From contig CACWOH010000008.1 in NCBI GenBank assembly GCA_902762435.1, positions 1 through 64,000 on the forward strand: DNA of 64,000 nucleotides. Direction: 5' to 3'. Shown here piece by piece: positions 27,307 through 35,760 of the stretch; positions within the stretch are counted from its first letter, which is position 1; each line of letters starts with the position of its first letter. Under the pieces are notes generated by a model. That model worked only from the letters and a program-made list of their open reading frames with translations. It was not told where the DNA came from and searched no databases. The stretch comes from an uncultured Bacteroidia bacterium (GTDB taxonomy: Bacteria; Bacteroidota; Bacteroidia; Bacteroidales; UBA932). The position numbers and the translations under genes were made by a program.

Positions 27307-28410
27307 ATGGCCGTCCTTCAGAAAATAGTCATCCAGGATTTCCGCAACATCCAGTTGCAGGAACTGAACTTCTCGCCCAACATCAACTGCATCAGCGGGG
27401 GGAACGGCGAGGGCAAGACCAACCTGCTGGACGCCATCTGGTACCTCTCCATGACCAAGAGCGCCTTCTCGTCGTCCGACCGCTTCAACTTCCGCTACGG
27501 CACCTCCGCCTTCGCATTGAGCGGCACCTACGACATGCCGGGCGCACCGGCCTCGCGTTTCAGCATCCGCGTCAGCGCGGACGGCGCCCAGAAGCTCGTC
27601 AAGCGCGACGACAAGCCCTACGCGCGGATTTCCGACCACATCGGCGTGCTGCCCATCGTGATGGTCTCCCCCGCCGACACGGCGATGGTCAGCGAATCCG
27701 GCGAGGAGCGGCGCAAGTTCGTCAATTCCGTGCTCTCCCAGATGGACCGCGCCTACCTCTCCGACGTCCAGCAGTACAACCGCTACCTGCTGCAGCGCAA
27801 CAAGCTCCTCAAGGCCGGCGTGTGGGACGAAAGCCTGCTGGGCACCTTCGACGAGCGGCTCTCCGCCCTCGCCCGGCCCGTCTATGAGCGCCGCGCCGCC
27901 TTCTGCGGCAGCCTGCTGCCCATCGTGCAGCAGTACTACCGGGAAATCTCCGGCGGCCGGGAGCAGGTGGGCATCGAATACCGTTCCGACCTCTCCGCCG
28001 GGGACCTGCTGGAAACGCTGCGGCAGCGCCGCGAGAAGGACCGCATCTTCCGCTTCACCACCGCGGGCGTCCAGCGGGACGACTTCCTCTTCACGATGGA
28101 CGGCCACCCGATCCGCCGCTGCGGCTCGCAGGGGCAGCAGAAATCCTTCCTGGTGGCCCTCAAGTTCGCGCAGTACGAGGTGATGAAGTCCGCCTGCGGC
28201 ACCCCGCCGATCATGCTGCTGGACGACCTTTTCGACAAACTGGACATGAACCGCGTGGGAAACCTGCTGCGGATGGTCGCGGACAAGGAATTCGGCCAGA
28301 TCTTCCTGACCGACTCCAACAAGGTCCGCACCGAGTCCATCGTGGACTCCCTCACCTCGGACCGCAGCTATTTCGAGACGGCAGGAGGCGTCTTCACCGC
28401 CCGCCAATGA
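27307..28410 (+). CDS. recF: DNA replication and repair protein RecF
   Basis: 367 residues, the normal size. The SMC-like ATPase has P-loop GGNGEGKTNLLDAIWYLS (about 31-48), a signature in CGSQGQQKSFLVALKFAQ (about 275-292) and Walker B IMLLDDLFDKLD (about 299-310). RecF recognises gapped DNA and loads RecA with RecO and RecR. Unlike the dnaA-dnaN-recF-gyrB arrangement of many bacteria, here it is followed by a DciA-like gene, a layout common in Bacteroidota. It overlaps that gene by 4 bases. Cytoplasmic, DNA bound. Confidence 0.97.
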   Translation: MAVLQKIVIQDFRNIQLQELNFSPNINCISGGNGEGKTNLLDAIWYLSMTKSAFSSSDRFNFRYGTSAFALSGTYDMPGAPASRFSIRVSADGAQKLVKRDDKPYARISDHIGVLPIVMVSPADTAMVSESGEERRKFVNSVLSQMDRAYLSDVQQYNRYLLQRNKLLKAGVWDESLLGTFDERLSALARPVYERRAAFCGSLLPIVQQYYREISGGREQVGIEYRSDLSAGDLLETLRQRREKDRIFRFTTAGVQRDDFLFTMDGHPIRRCGSQGQQKSFLVALKFAQYEVMKSACGTPPIMLLDDLFDKLDMNRVGNLLRMVADKEFGQIFLTDSNKVRTESIVDSLTSDRSYFETAGGVFTARQ

Positions 28411-28733
28411 GCCGCGTCGCCCGCAAGACCGCCGTGCCCCTGGAACAAGTCATCCGGGACTACCTCAAGGCCGCCCGCATGACCGGCGGGCTCAACACCC
28501 AGCGCATCTATGCGGCCTGGGACGCCGCTTCCGGCGCCGCGCGCTATACCGTCCGCCGCTTCTACCGGGACGGGAAACTGTACATCACCGTGGACTCTTC
28601 CGTCGTCCGCAGCCAGCTGTCCTTCCAGCGGGACGCCCTGTTGAAGAAGATCAACGCCCTCCTCGCGGAGGACAGCCTGTTCACACGGGACGACGCCCGC
28701 GTCGGATTCGTCAAAGAGCTGATCCTGAAATGA
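28407..28733 (+). CDS. DUF721/DciA-like protein
   Basis: 108 residues. The DUF721 pattern is visible: N-terminal short helix, then LNTQRIYAAWDAASGAA followed by a beta-hairpin region RRFYRDGKLYITVDSSVVR and LSFQRDALLKKIN. DciA-type proteins help load the replicative helicase in bacteria lacking DnaC, although Bacteroidota DUF721 proteins are less studied. It overlaps recF and pdxB by 4 bases each, so the three genes are translationally coupled. The association with recF supports a role in DNA replication or repair. Confidence 0.85.
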   Translation: MSRVARKTAVPLEQVIRDYLKAARMTGGLNTQRIYAAWDAASGAARYTVRRFYRDGKLYITVDSSVVRSQLSFQRDALLKKINALLAEDSLFTRDDARVGFVKELILK

Positions 28734-29761
28734 AAATCGTCATAGACCGCGCCATCCCCTTCGCCGAGGGCGTTTTCGAACCCTACGCCTCGGTCCTCTA
28801 CAAGGAGGGCCCGGACATCCGCCGCGAAGACCTCCTGGACGCCGATGCACTGATGATCCGCACCCGCACCCGCTGCGACGCGTCCCTGCTCGAAGGGACC
28901 GCCGTCAAGATCATCGCCACGGCGACGGCCAGCCTGGACAACGTGGACCAGGCCTGGTGTGCGGAGCACGGCATCTATGTCAAGAACGCCTCCGGCTGCA
29001 ATGCCGGCGGTGTGACGAACTACGTGTTCTCCGCCCTGTACGGCACCGCCGCCCGCAAGGGAATCCCGCTGTCCGGCGCCACCATCGGAATCATCGGGCT
29101 CGGTTCCGCGGGCACGCGCGTGGAAGAAATGGGAACCCGGCTCGGCTTCAAGGTCCTCCGCTACGACCCCCTCCGGGCGGCCGTCGAAGGGTATTCCGAC
29201 TTCCGCAGCCTGGACGAGGTCCTCGAAGGGTCCGACATCGTCACGATGCACATCCCGGTCAACGAAACCACCCGCTGGATGGCGAACGCCGAGTTCTTCG
29301 CCAAGATGCGCCCCGGCGCCTTCTTCATCAACACCGCGCAGGGCGAGCTGGTCGTGGAGGAGGACCTCATCCGGGCCATCCCCCGCCTCGGCCCCGTGGC
29401 CCTGGACACCTGGTGCCACGAACCCGACATCAACCGCGGGCTGATGGAACTGGTGGACATCGCCACCCCGCACATCGCCGGCTACACCCTGCAGGGCAAA
29501 CAGACCGGCACCTCGCTGGCCGTCCGCTCCGTGGCGCGCTACTTCGGCTTTTCCGAACTGTACGAGTTCTTCCCGACCACCGATATCGTGGAGTACCGGG
29601 CCGTGGGAATCGACGCCCACGACAAGTCCCAGGGGCAGATCGCCTCGATCATCCAGTACAACTACCCCATCTTCACGGACGACTTCATGTTCCGGATGGA
29701 CCCGGGCCGCTTCAGCGAGCTCCGGGCGAATTACAGTTACCGCCGCGAATTCTATTTCTGA
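28730..29761 (+). CDS. pdxB: Erythronate-4-phosphate dehydrogenase
   Basis: 343 residues. A D-2-hydroxyacid dehydrogenase with the NAD-binding motif GIIGLGSAGTRV (about 115-126), the catalytic region of Arg and Glu (around 200-230), and a short C-terminal dimerisation domain ending LRANYSYRREFYF, which is specific to PdxB and absent from SerA. It oxidises 4-phospho-D-erythronate in the DXP-independent branch of vitamin B6 (pyridoxal phosphate) synthesis. Overlaps the DUF721 gene by 4 bases. No other pdx genes are in the window. Confidence 0.93.
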   Translation: MKIVIDRAIPFAEGVFEPYASVLYKEGPDIRREDLLDADALMIRTRTRCDASLLEGTAVKIIATATASLDNVDQAWCAEHGIYVKNASGCNAGGVTNYVFSALYGTAARKGIPLSGATIGIIGLGSAGTRVEEMGTRLGFKVLRYDPLRAAVEGYSDFRSLDEVLEGSDIVTMHIPVNETTRWMANAEFFAKMRPGAFFINTAQGELVVEEDLIRAIPRLGPVALDTWCHEPDINRGLMELVDIATPHIAGYTLQGKQTGTSLAVRSVARYFGFSELYEFFPTTDIVEYRAVGIDAHDKSQGQIASIIQYNYPIFTDDFMFRMDPGRFSELRANYSYRREFYF

Positions 29762-29784
29762 AACCACATAAAACACGAAACGAT

Positions 29785-31278
29785 ATGGACAAAGCCACTA
29801 TGAATGCTCAGATCGAGCGCTTCCGCAAAGGTTTTCCCTGGCTGTCGATCGTCGCGCCGGCCACCCCGGAGCGCGGCATCGAGGTGCTGACGGAGGAGCA
29901 GCAGGACGAAGCCGTCCGCTACGCCGAAACGGCCGAAGTGAACGGCCGCTGCAAGTTCGTGCCCGCCTCCGGCGCCGCCTCCCGCATGTTCAAGGACATC
30001 TTCGCCGGGATGGACACGCCCAACGCCGCCACGGAGAAGCTCGCCGCCAACCTGGAGAAATTCGCCTTCTACACCCCCGAGGTGTTCGGGGAGGCCCCCT
30101 TCGATCCCGCCGACGCTGCCCGCAAGCTCCTGACGGACGCCGGCCTCGCCTACGGCAGCAAGCCCAAGGGCGTGCTGAAGTTCCACCGCTACCCCGACGA
30201 AGTCCGCACCGCCCTGGCCGAGCACTTCGTCGAAGGACAGGCGTATATGCGCAACGCGGACGGCACGGTGGACCTGGTCGTGACCATATCGCCGGAGCAC
30301 CGCCCCCTGTTCGAGGCCGCCGTCGCGGACATCAAGGAAGAGTATGAGGCGCGCTACGGCGTGCGCTACAACGTGACCTTCACCTACCAGGCCAAGGAGA
30401 CCGACACCCTCGCCGTGGATGCGGACAATAAGCCCTTCCTCAAGGAGGACGGCAGCATCCTCACCCGCCCGGCTGGCCACGGCGCCCTCATCCACAACCT
30501 GAACGCGCTGGATGCGGAGCTCGTGAGCATCAAGAACATAGACAACGTCTGCGTGGAACGCATGCAGCCCGCCACCTACCGCTGGAAGAAGGTCCTGATG
30601 GGCCGCGCGCTGGAGCTGCGCGACCGCATCCACGGTTACCTCTTCGCCCTGGACCAGCTGACGCTGATGCGCAAGCAGATGTCCGACTTCGCCTTCATCC
30701 CCGGCAACAACGTCTACCAGGACGACCCATTCGCCACGCCGGAATGCCAGGAGCTCTGCAACGAGATCGAGGACTTCCTTCGCGACGAACTCTGCATCGA
30801 GATCCCCGAGCCCAGGGACAGCCGCGACCGCGCCGAGATGCTGCGCGCCAAGCTGGACCGCCCCATCCGCGTGTGCGGCATGGTCAAGAACCTGGGCGAG
30901 CCGGGCGGCGGCCCCTTCATCATCCGTGACAAGGACGGCTCCACTTCCCTGCAGATCCTCGAGGGCGCACAGATCAACCCCGACGACCCGCAGGCCGTCG
31001 CCGCCCTGAAGGCCGCCACGCACTTCAATCCCGTGGACCTGGTGTGCATCCTGCGCCGCAACGACGGCACCCAGTTCGACCTGCTGGACTACGTGGACGA
31101 GGAGACCGGCCTGATCAGTTCCAAGAGCTACCAGGGACGCGAACTCAGGGCGCTCGAGCTCCCGGGCCTGTGGAACGGCTCCATGTCCGACTGGAACACC
31201 CTCTTCGTGGAGGTCCCGATCGAAACCTTCAACCCCGTGAAGGTGGTGCTGGACCTGCTGCGCGACGCCCATCAGTAA
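29785..31278 (+). CDS. DUF4301-family protein
   Basis: 497 residues from the ATG at 29785; the frame is open for 276 codons upstream but only as a shadow of pdxB. Recognisable DUF4301 blocks: CKFVPASGAASRMFKDI (about 50-66), GVLKFHRYP, GHGALIHNLN and a long C-terminal domain with RVCGMVKNLGEPGGGPFI. The glycine-rich SGAASRMFK stretch resembles a nucleotide-sugar transferase P-loop, so a nucleotidyltransferase-like fold has been suggested for the family, but the reaction is unknown to me. Cytoplasmic, no signal. Lies 23 bases after pdxB and 10 bases before the AI-2E gene. Confidence 0.85.
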   Translation: MDKATMNAQIERFRKGFPWLSIVAPATPERGIEVLTEEQQDEAVRYAETAEVNGRCKFVPASGAASRMFKDIFAGMDTPNAATEKLAANLEKFAFYTPEVFGEAPFDPADAARKLLTDAGLAYGSKPKGVLKFHRYPDEVRTALAEHFVEGQAYMRNADGTVDLVVTISPEHRPLFEAAVADIKEEYEARYGVRYNVTFTYQAKETDTLAVDADNKPFLKEDGSILTRPAGHGALIHNLNALDAELVSIKNIDNVCVERMQPATYRWKKVLMGRALELRDRIHGYLFALDQLTLMRKQMSDFAFIPGNNVYQDDPFATPECQELCNEIEDFLRDELCIEIPEPRDSRDRAEMLRAKLDRPIRVCGMVKNLGEPGGGPFIIRDKDGSTSLQILEGAQINPDDPQAVAALKAATHFNPVDLVCILRRNDGTQFDLLDYVDEETGLISSKSYQGRELRALELPGLWNGSMSDWNTLFVEVPIETFNPVKVVLDLLRDAHQ

Positions 31279-31288
31279 AGAAAGGGAA

Positions 31289-32455
31289 ATGGAGCAGGAA
31301 AGAAGCGTGGACAGGCTCTCCCGTCTGATCGTCGGCACGGCGATATTCACCGTCATCGCACTGCTGTGCTGGTATTTCCGCAGCGTGCTCGTGTATATCA
31401 TCGCGGCCTTCGTGGTCTCGCTGATCGGGCAGCCCGTCATCCGGCTCCTGCGCCGCATCCGCATCAAGGGAAAGAGTGCGCCGGACTGGCTGCTCGCCAT
31501 CTTCACGCTCCTCGTCATCATCGGCCTGCTGGCCCTCGTCGTCACCCGGATCGTCCCGATCGTTTCCGGCATCGTCCGGGTGGCGGCCAGCGGCAGCCAG
31601 AGCCTTCCGGACGGCAGCCTGAGCGACCGCGTGAACGAATGGCTCATCGCCACCTTCCCCGCCCTGGGGCCCGATTTCGACGCCGTCGCCCTGCTGCTGG
31701 AGGAACTCAAGGGCATCACCAGCCTGTCTTCCGTGTCCGGCATCCTCGGCTCGCTCGCCTCGGCCGTAGCGGGCGCGGTGGTCGGCACCTTCGCCACCGT
31801 CTTCATCTCCTTCTTCTTCATCAAGGACGGGCGCCTGTTCCGCAGGATTGTCTCCGCCCTGGTGCCTGACCGGCAGGAGGTTTCCGTGAACCGGGCCATC
31901 CTGGAGATCGAAGGTCTGCTGTCCCGTTACTTCGTCGGCCTGATCATCGAGATCCTCGGGGTGATGCTGGTGGACTTCCTGCTGCTCTGGCTGATTGCCG
32001 GGATCGGCGTCCGGAACGCCCTCGGCATCGCCTTCATCGCCGGCATCCTCAACGTCATCCCCTACGTGGGCCCGTTCCTGGGCGAGGTCATCGGCGTGGT
32101 GCTGTGCGTCATCCTGAAGTACAGCACCGGCGTGGGGCTTGCGGTGGATATCGGCTGGTTCGCCGTCATCGTGTTCGGCCTGATGCTGGCCGCCCAGCTG
32201 GTGGACAACTTCGTGTACCAGCCGCTCATCTACTCCACCAGCATCAAGGCCCATCCGCTGGAGATATTCATCGTCCTGCTCATCGCGGGCAACATCGGCG
32301 GCGCCCTCGGCCTGCTGGTGGCCATCCCCTCCTATACCGTCCTCCGTGTCATCGCCAGCCGCTTCTTCTATCACTGGAAGCCGGTGCGGCGCCTCATCCC
32401 GAACCGGGAGCAGGATTCCTCCGAAGACGAAGAGGCCGAGATGGGCCGTTCCTGA
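31289..32455 (+). CDS. AI-2E family (PerM-like) membrane transporter
   Basis: 388 residues with about eight membrane helices: two at the N-terminus (about 15-55), a third (about 70-92), a large outside loop (about 95-150), then five in the second half. Family motifs include FFFIKDGRLFRR near residue 178 and the ending IPYVGPFLG, VDNFVYQPLIYS. Members include AI-2 exporters and Na+/H+ antiporters, so the substrate is not defined. The last 20 residues are acidic and cytoplasmic. Probably the last gene of the recF operon: only 10 bases from DUF4301, and the tRNA gene that follows has its own promoter. Confidence 0.9.
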   Translation: MEQERSVDRLSRLIVGTAIFTVIALLCWYFRSVLVYIIAAFVVSLIGQPVIRLLRRIRIKGKSAPDWLLAIFTLLVIIGLLALVVTRIVPIVSGIVRVAASGSQSLPDGSLSDRVNEWLIATFPALGPDFDAVALLLEELKGITSLSSVSGILGSLASAVAGAVVGTFATVFISFFFIKDGRLFRRIVSALVPDRQEVSVNRAILEIEGLLSRYFVGLIIEILGVMLVDFLLLWLIAGIGVRNALGIAFIAGILNVIPYVGPFLGEVIGVVLCVILKYSTGVGLAVDIGWFAVIVFGLMLAAQLVDNFVYQPLIYSTSIKAHPLEIFIVLLIAGNIGGALGLLVAIPSYTVLRVIASRFFYHWKPVRRLIPNREQDSSEDEEAEMGRS

Positions 32456-32506
32456 GCGGCGGCCCCCTGTCACTCCGAGTGAACGCAGCAAATCGAGAAA
32501 ATCTAT

Positions 32507-32536
32507 TTTGATTATTTGAAAAAAGTTGTAACTTTG
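32507..32536 (+). promoter_or_regulatory. Promoter of the tRNA-Pro gene
   Basis: TTTG (32507-32510), 18 bases, then TAACTTTG (32529-32536). The -7 box ends 19 bases before the tRNA. Confidence 0.7.
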
Positions 32537-32555
32537 CAGTCCATTTCGAGGGCAT

Positions 32556-32628
32556 CTGGGTGTGGCGCAGTTGGTAGCGCACCTGGTTAGGGACCAGGAG
32601 GTCGCTCGTTCAAGTCGAGTCACCCAGA
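32556..32628 (+). tRNA. tRNA-Pro (anticodon AGG)
   Basis: 73 bases with a complete cloverleaf: acceptor CTGGGTG/CACCCAG, D stem GCGC/GCGC, anticodon stem CCTGG/CCAGG with loop TTAGGGA, T loop TTCAAGT. C1-G72 and the GGG after position 34 are tRNA-Pro features. Position 34 is A, giving AGG; proline isoacceptors in bacteria usually have U, G or C there. CCA is not encoded. The 3' 28 bases are repeated at 35723. Confidence 0.92.
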
Positions 32629-32632
32629 CAAA
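32601..32632 (+). repeat. Direct repeat, left copy (tRNA-Pro 3' end; putative attL)
   Basis: A 32-base sequence covering the variable loop/T arm/acceptor of tRNA-Pro and 4 bases beyond, identical to 35723-35754. Duplication of a tRNA 3' end at a distance is the classic footprint of site-specific integration. Confidence 0.8.
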
Positions 32633-32638
32633 TGAAAA

Positions 32639-32675
32639 ACAAGCACTTACATTTCCGTAAGTGCTTGTTTTTTTT
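32639..32675 (+). terminator. Terminator after tRNA-Pro
   Basis: A 12-bp-plus stem (ACAAGCACTTAC with its complement, about 32639-32650 and 32657-32668), 6-base loop, followed by a run of T. Confidence 0.85.
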
Positions 32676-32708
32676 AGTAAAGGTGTGAAAAGGGCGTGAT
32701 TTCAGCGT

Positions 32709-32819
32709 GATGTTAGGGGCGATCTGACCGGTCACACGGTCCGTGTTGACGGTGATCGTGGTCTAGGCGCCCGCAAGCAGAGGCAGGCCCAGGCAAATGA
32801 AAGAGAGGATTCTTTTCAT
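32709..32819 (-). pseudogene. Decayed 5' end of a second GH51-like arabinofuranosidase gene
   Basis: On the minus strand an ATG at 32819 begins a signal peptide of 18 residues (MKRILSFICLGLPLLAGA) that runs into a TAG at 32763-32765. The same frame continues as TTITVNTDRVTGQIAPNI, a typical first strand of GH51 arabinofuranosidases, and then similarity ends near the terminator. TAG differs by one base from CAG (Gln), which would complete the usual cleavage site AQ. The remnant lies 17 bases downstream of the intact GH51 gene, in the same orientation. Homology is judged by eye. Confidence 0.5.
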
Positions 32820-32836
32820 ATCGGGGTCGGTTAGTG

Positions 32837-35446
32837 TTATTTGGTTTTTACTCTAAGAATAGTGAATGAATTAGGCTTGAAAGTCATCTCGAATGATTTT
32901 GAGAACTTATTGTAAAGGCTTTCAACAGGATGGATCTTGTCCGGATTGTCGAAATCGTTTTCATCGTACAAGGAATCGGCGGACAAGGTGATGACTTTGC
33001 CCTTTGACTCGACAGAAGCGACGTTGGAGATGTTGATGGCGGTACGGAAAGGCTCGTTGAGGGCGTTGACAACCTTGATGATCATCTCTCCGCTGTCTCG
33101 GTCATAGCCGGCGAGGGCATATCTCTTCTGCAAGGGCTTGTATTCCGCCTTGCCTATCTCGTTGCCGTCGATGAAGCAAATGATTTCGGCTCCGTTGACG
33201 GCGACCTTCACCTCATGCCATTCATCTGCAGGAAGCTCAAGCTCGTTGCTGAGAGTACCAAGCGAGATGTTGGTGTTACCTTCGACCATAACAACGGATG
33301 CGGTATATTTCGGTGCAGTTGTACTGACAGGGGCTGCGCCTCTGAACCTGGGAGCGCTTACGTTGAAAGAGAGGTAGTTCCTGTCATCCTTGACGGCGAA
33401 GCGTATACCGAAGCTGCCAAGGCTGTTCTCGAACTTGACCTTTGCCGCTACTTCGAAATTGCCGGATGCTCCTGAAACAGAAGTGACCCAGCCGCCGGCT
33501 GACAGCCTTGGAGGTACATTCTTGTTTGTTCCCGGTATATAGAGATTTGGCTCGACCAGGTAATTGAGGTCTTTGAATTCTCCGGTGGCGTAGCCTTCGG
33601 CGGTCTTGTCCCAAGAGCCCTGCTCTTCCCAGTCGCCCGCCGTTGCCTGACCGTTGATGGTGAAGTCCTTCATTTCGACCTTTGAACCCGGGGCGTTCAC
33701 GCTGGCTGCGAATCCGGTCTTGCCTTCAAGCTTCAAAGCGGTCTGTTCAAGTGCGAGCTTTGTGCCGAGAATGACATCAGGACGGTTGTGGCTGAACATA
33801 CACTGTACGTGGTATGAGGTGCGGGGCACGACGATGTTGTTCTTGAAGCGGATGAGGTTGGTCGGCCACATCTGGAAATCAGTGTTTTCGAGGATAGGGG
33901 CGAAAGACGCGATTTTCACAAGATCCGAGTTCCTTTCGATGCCGAGCATAAATGAAGCTTCAGCGAGAGCGCCTTCGAGCGTGCCCGGACCCACACCGCT
34001 GTTGACGGCATATTCGCCTACATATACTTCGTAGAGACCGCGTGGTGCGTTGTCGAAAACATCTGTGGTGTTGAAGAACTGTTCCGGGCGGACATAGTAG
34101 TGAGGATCGATCATTTCCACTGTCCCCGCGTCGTAAGTGTCAGGAACCGGCGTGAGGCGGTCGTGGGTGCTGATGTACTTGATCTGAGGGTATTTCTCCT
34201 TGAGCCGCTTGTAGATGTAGCTGTAGTGCTTTGCATACTCATCGCCCGAATTCTCGTTCCCGATCTCTATGTATTTGAGGTGGAACGGTTCAGGGTGTCC
34301 GTTCCTGGCCCTGACTGCGCCCCATTTTGAGTCGGCGTCTCCGATAGCATATTCAATGGCGTCAAGATGGTCCTGGATGAGCTGGTCCATCTCGTCAAGT
34401 TCGAAATAGTCACCGTTGCGTACTACACAGGACAGACCGGCGTTGATGACGAACATAGGCTCGGCTCCGATGTCTTCGCAAAACTGGAGGAAATCGTGGT
34501 AGCCGATGCTGCAACTGTTGTGATAGCCCCACAAGTCCATCTTGCCGACACGGTCGATGCGGTCTCCGATGGTCTCCTTCCACTTGATGCGGTCCTCCAT
34601 GGAGAGTCCTTCGACGATGCATCCTCCCGGCCAGCGGATGAATGAAGGCTTGATGTCGGCAAGGGTCTGCGCTATATCCTTTCTGAGGCCGTGGCCCATA
34701 AAGGTCTCCTGAGGAAGCAGGGAGATGTAGTCTATGAACAACGGGCCTTGGCCGTCGAACTCCATCACGAGTTTGGCCTTGTTGTCGGTAACTCCGCTCT
34801 CTACGACAGCCTCATACTTGTTCCATCTGCCGTTCTTGTCGAGGTCGAAGGTCTGCGAGAAAATCTCCTTGCCGTCCTTGCCGATGATGGAGGCTTTCAC
34901 GTTTCCATCGTATGCAGCTGTGGCGCGGGCGTAGAATGAGAAGTTGTATTTGTCTCCGCTGACCATATTGAGGCCGGCGTATCCTTCGTTGGTGATTTTC
35001 GCACCGCTGCCCTTGATGTCCAGCCGGAGGTTGTTGGCGTTGCCCTTGCTGACAGGGTCGGTGCTGACAACTGTCATCGTCGCTGTAGATGAAGCCAACG
35101 GTTCGAGGCTCCAGCCCTCAGCCTTGTTCTGAGGGTCGAAATGATAGAAGATGTACCCCTTCACCTGACCGGACTGATAGTTGGGCTTTGCGGGACCGTG
35201 GATTTCGTCGCCTATGACAACACAGTCATCAGGGACGTCCTTCTCCTCAAAGCCCATATTGTAAATCATCTCAGGCCAGAGGCCACCGTCACCGGAACGG
35301 CTGATTTCTTCGATGAAAATACCCCAGAGGTCTTGAGGGAATTCTGTGATCTCATCTGCCATATCGATATCAATGACAGATCTCGATGCGTCGGAGCAGT
35401 TGCATAGAAGCAGGCACAGACACAAAAGCGCGAAGAATTTGTTCAT
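32837..35446 (-). CDS. GH51-type alpha-L-arabinofuranosidase lipoprotein
   Basis: 869 residues. A short signal with a cysteine lipobox region (LLLCNCS, Cys near residue 17). Order: N-terminal strand (about 22-55), CBM4/9-like carbohydrate-binding insert (about 95-245), TIM barrel (about 250-520) with acid/base Glu in IEIGNENSG and nucleophile Glu in YVGEYAV, C-terminal beta domain (about 520-600 and 800-869) interrupted by a laminin-G/DUF1080-like sandwich (about 605-790). It removes arabinose side chains of arabinoxylan or arabinan. Its DNA is clearly more AT-rich than neighbouring core genes and it lies between the tRNA repeats, so acquisition is likely. It complements the GH43/GH8 operon at 6510-9969. 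Confidence 0.9.
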   Translation of the reverse strand: MNKFFALLCLCLLLCNCSDASRSVIDIDMADEITEFPQDLWGIFIEEISRSGDGGLWPEMIYNMGFEEKDVPDDCVVIGDEIHGPAKPNYQSGQVKGYIFYHFDPQNKAEGWSLEPLASSTATMTVVSTDPVSKGNANNLRLDIKGSGAKITNEGYAGLNMVSGDKYNFSFYARATAAYDGNVKASIIGKDGKEIFSQTFDLDKNGRWNKYEAVVESGVTDNKAKLVMEFDGQGPLFIDYISLLPQETFMGHGLRKDIAQTLADIKPSFIRWPGGCIVEGLSMEDRIKWKETIGDRIDRVGKMDLWGYHNSCSIGYHDFLQFCEDIGAEPMFVINAGLSCVVRNGDYFELDEMDQLIQDHLDAIEYAIGDADSKWGAVRARNGHPEPFHLKYIEIGNENSGDEYAKHYSYIYKRLKEKYPQIKYISTHDRLTPVPDTYDAGTVEMIDPHYYVRPEQFFNTTDVFDNAPRGLYEVYVGEYAVNSGVGPGTLEGALAEASFMLGIERNSDLVKIASFAPILENTDFQMWPTNLIRFKNNIVVPRTSYHVQCMFSHNRPDVILGTKLALEQTALKLEGKTGFAASVNAPGSKVEMKDFTINGQATAGDWEEQGSWDKTAEGYATGEFKDLNYLVEPNLYIPGTNKNVPPRLSAGGWVTSVSGASGNFEVAAKVKFENSLGSFGIRFAVKDDRNYLSFNVSAPRFRGAAPVSTTAPKYTASVVMVEGNTNISLGTLSNELELPADEWHEVKVAVNGAEIICFIDGNEIGKAEYKPLQKRYALAGYDRDSGEMIIKVVNALNEPFRTAINISNVASVESKGKVITLSADSLYDENDFDNPDKIHPVESLYNKFSKSFEMTFKPNSFTILRVKTK

Positions 35447-35474
35447 ATTATGTAGTTAATGAGGTGAATTCTAA

Positions 35475-35497
35475 TTTGAAGTGCAACACACTTCAAA
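35475..35497. repeat. Inverted repeat at the end of the IS30 remnant
   Basis: A 9-bp perfect inverted repeat (35475-35483 with 35489-35497) just beyond the transposase stop codon, where an IS30 element's terminal repeat should be. Assignment as the IS end is inference. Confidence 0.4.
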
Positions 35498-35735
35498 AGT
35501 CAAAATTAAATAATTGTTTACAATATTTCAACGGTATCCTGTAATCCAATGACTTACGGGGCCTGTGGTTAAGTTTCCATTCGATCTCGGCAAGCATCTC
35601 ATCTGTCAGCTCGCTGAAATCCGTGCCTTTCGGAATGTACTGGCGTATCAGCCCGTTCGCGTTATCGTTTACACCCCGCTCCCAAGAGTGGTGTGGGCTT
35701 GCGAAGTAGAACTCGGCATCGAGTCGCTCGTTCAA
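35493..35735 (-). pseudogene. 3' fragment of an IS30-family transposase
   Basis: An 80-codon frame whose residues from about 5 onward match the C-terminal part of IS30 transposases: FYFASPHHSWERGVN (with the catalytic Glu), NGLIRQYIPKGTDF and WKLNHRPRKSLDYRIP. Complete IS30 transposases have more than 300 residues. The similarity stops at 35721-35723, exactly where the second tRNA-Pro repeat begins; the codons beyond that come from the repeat and the frame only has a TTG. The gene was therefore cut by the event that made the repeat. Confidence 0.85.
35501..35508 (-). promoter_or_regulatory. -7 box TAATTTTG of the GH51 gene
   Basis: Minus-strand TAnnTTTG about 54 bases before the GH51 ATG, lying inside the 3' end of the IS30 transposase fragment. 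The hairpin at 35475-35497 would be in the leader. Confidence 0.45.
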
Positions 35736-35754
35736 GTCGAGTCACCCAGACAAA
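35723..35754 (+). repeat. Direct repeat, right copy (tRNA-Pro 3' fragment; putative attR)
   Basis: Identical over 32 bases to 32601-32632. It is a tRNA fragment without D or anticodon arms. The following terminator-like sequence is also related to the one after the intact tRNA, but has diverged. Confidence 0.8.
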
Positions 35755-35760
35755 CAAAAA

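Noticed and set aside
31229-32623. A 464-codon minus-strand frame opposite the AI-2E gene and tRNA-Pro
   Set aside because: Shadow frame, rich in Asp, Glu, Gln and His, overlapping a tRNA and a well-supported membrane protein gene.
35723-35754. A second tRNA-Pro gene
   Set aside because: Only the T arm and 3' acceptor strand are present; the D and anticodon arms are replaced by the IS30 fragment, so it is a duplication scar.
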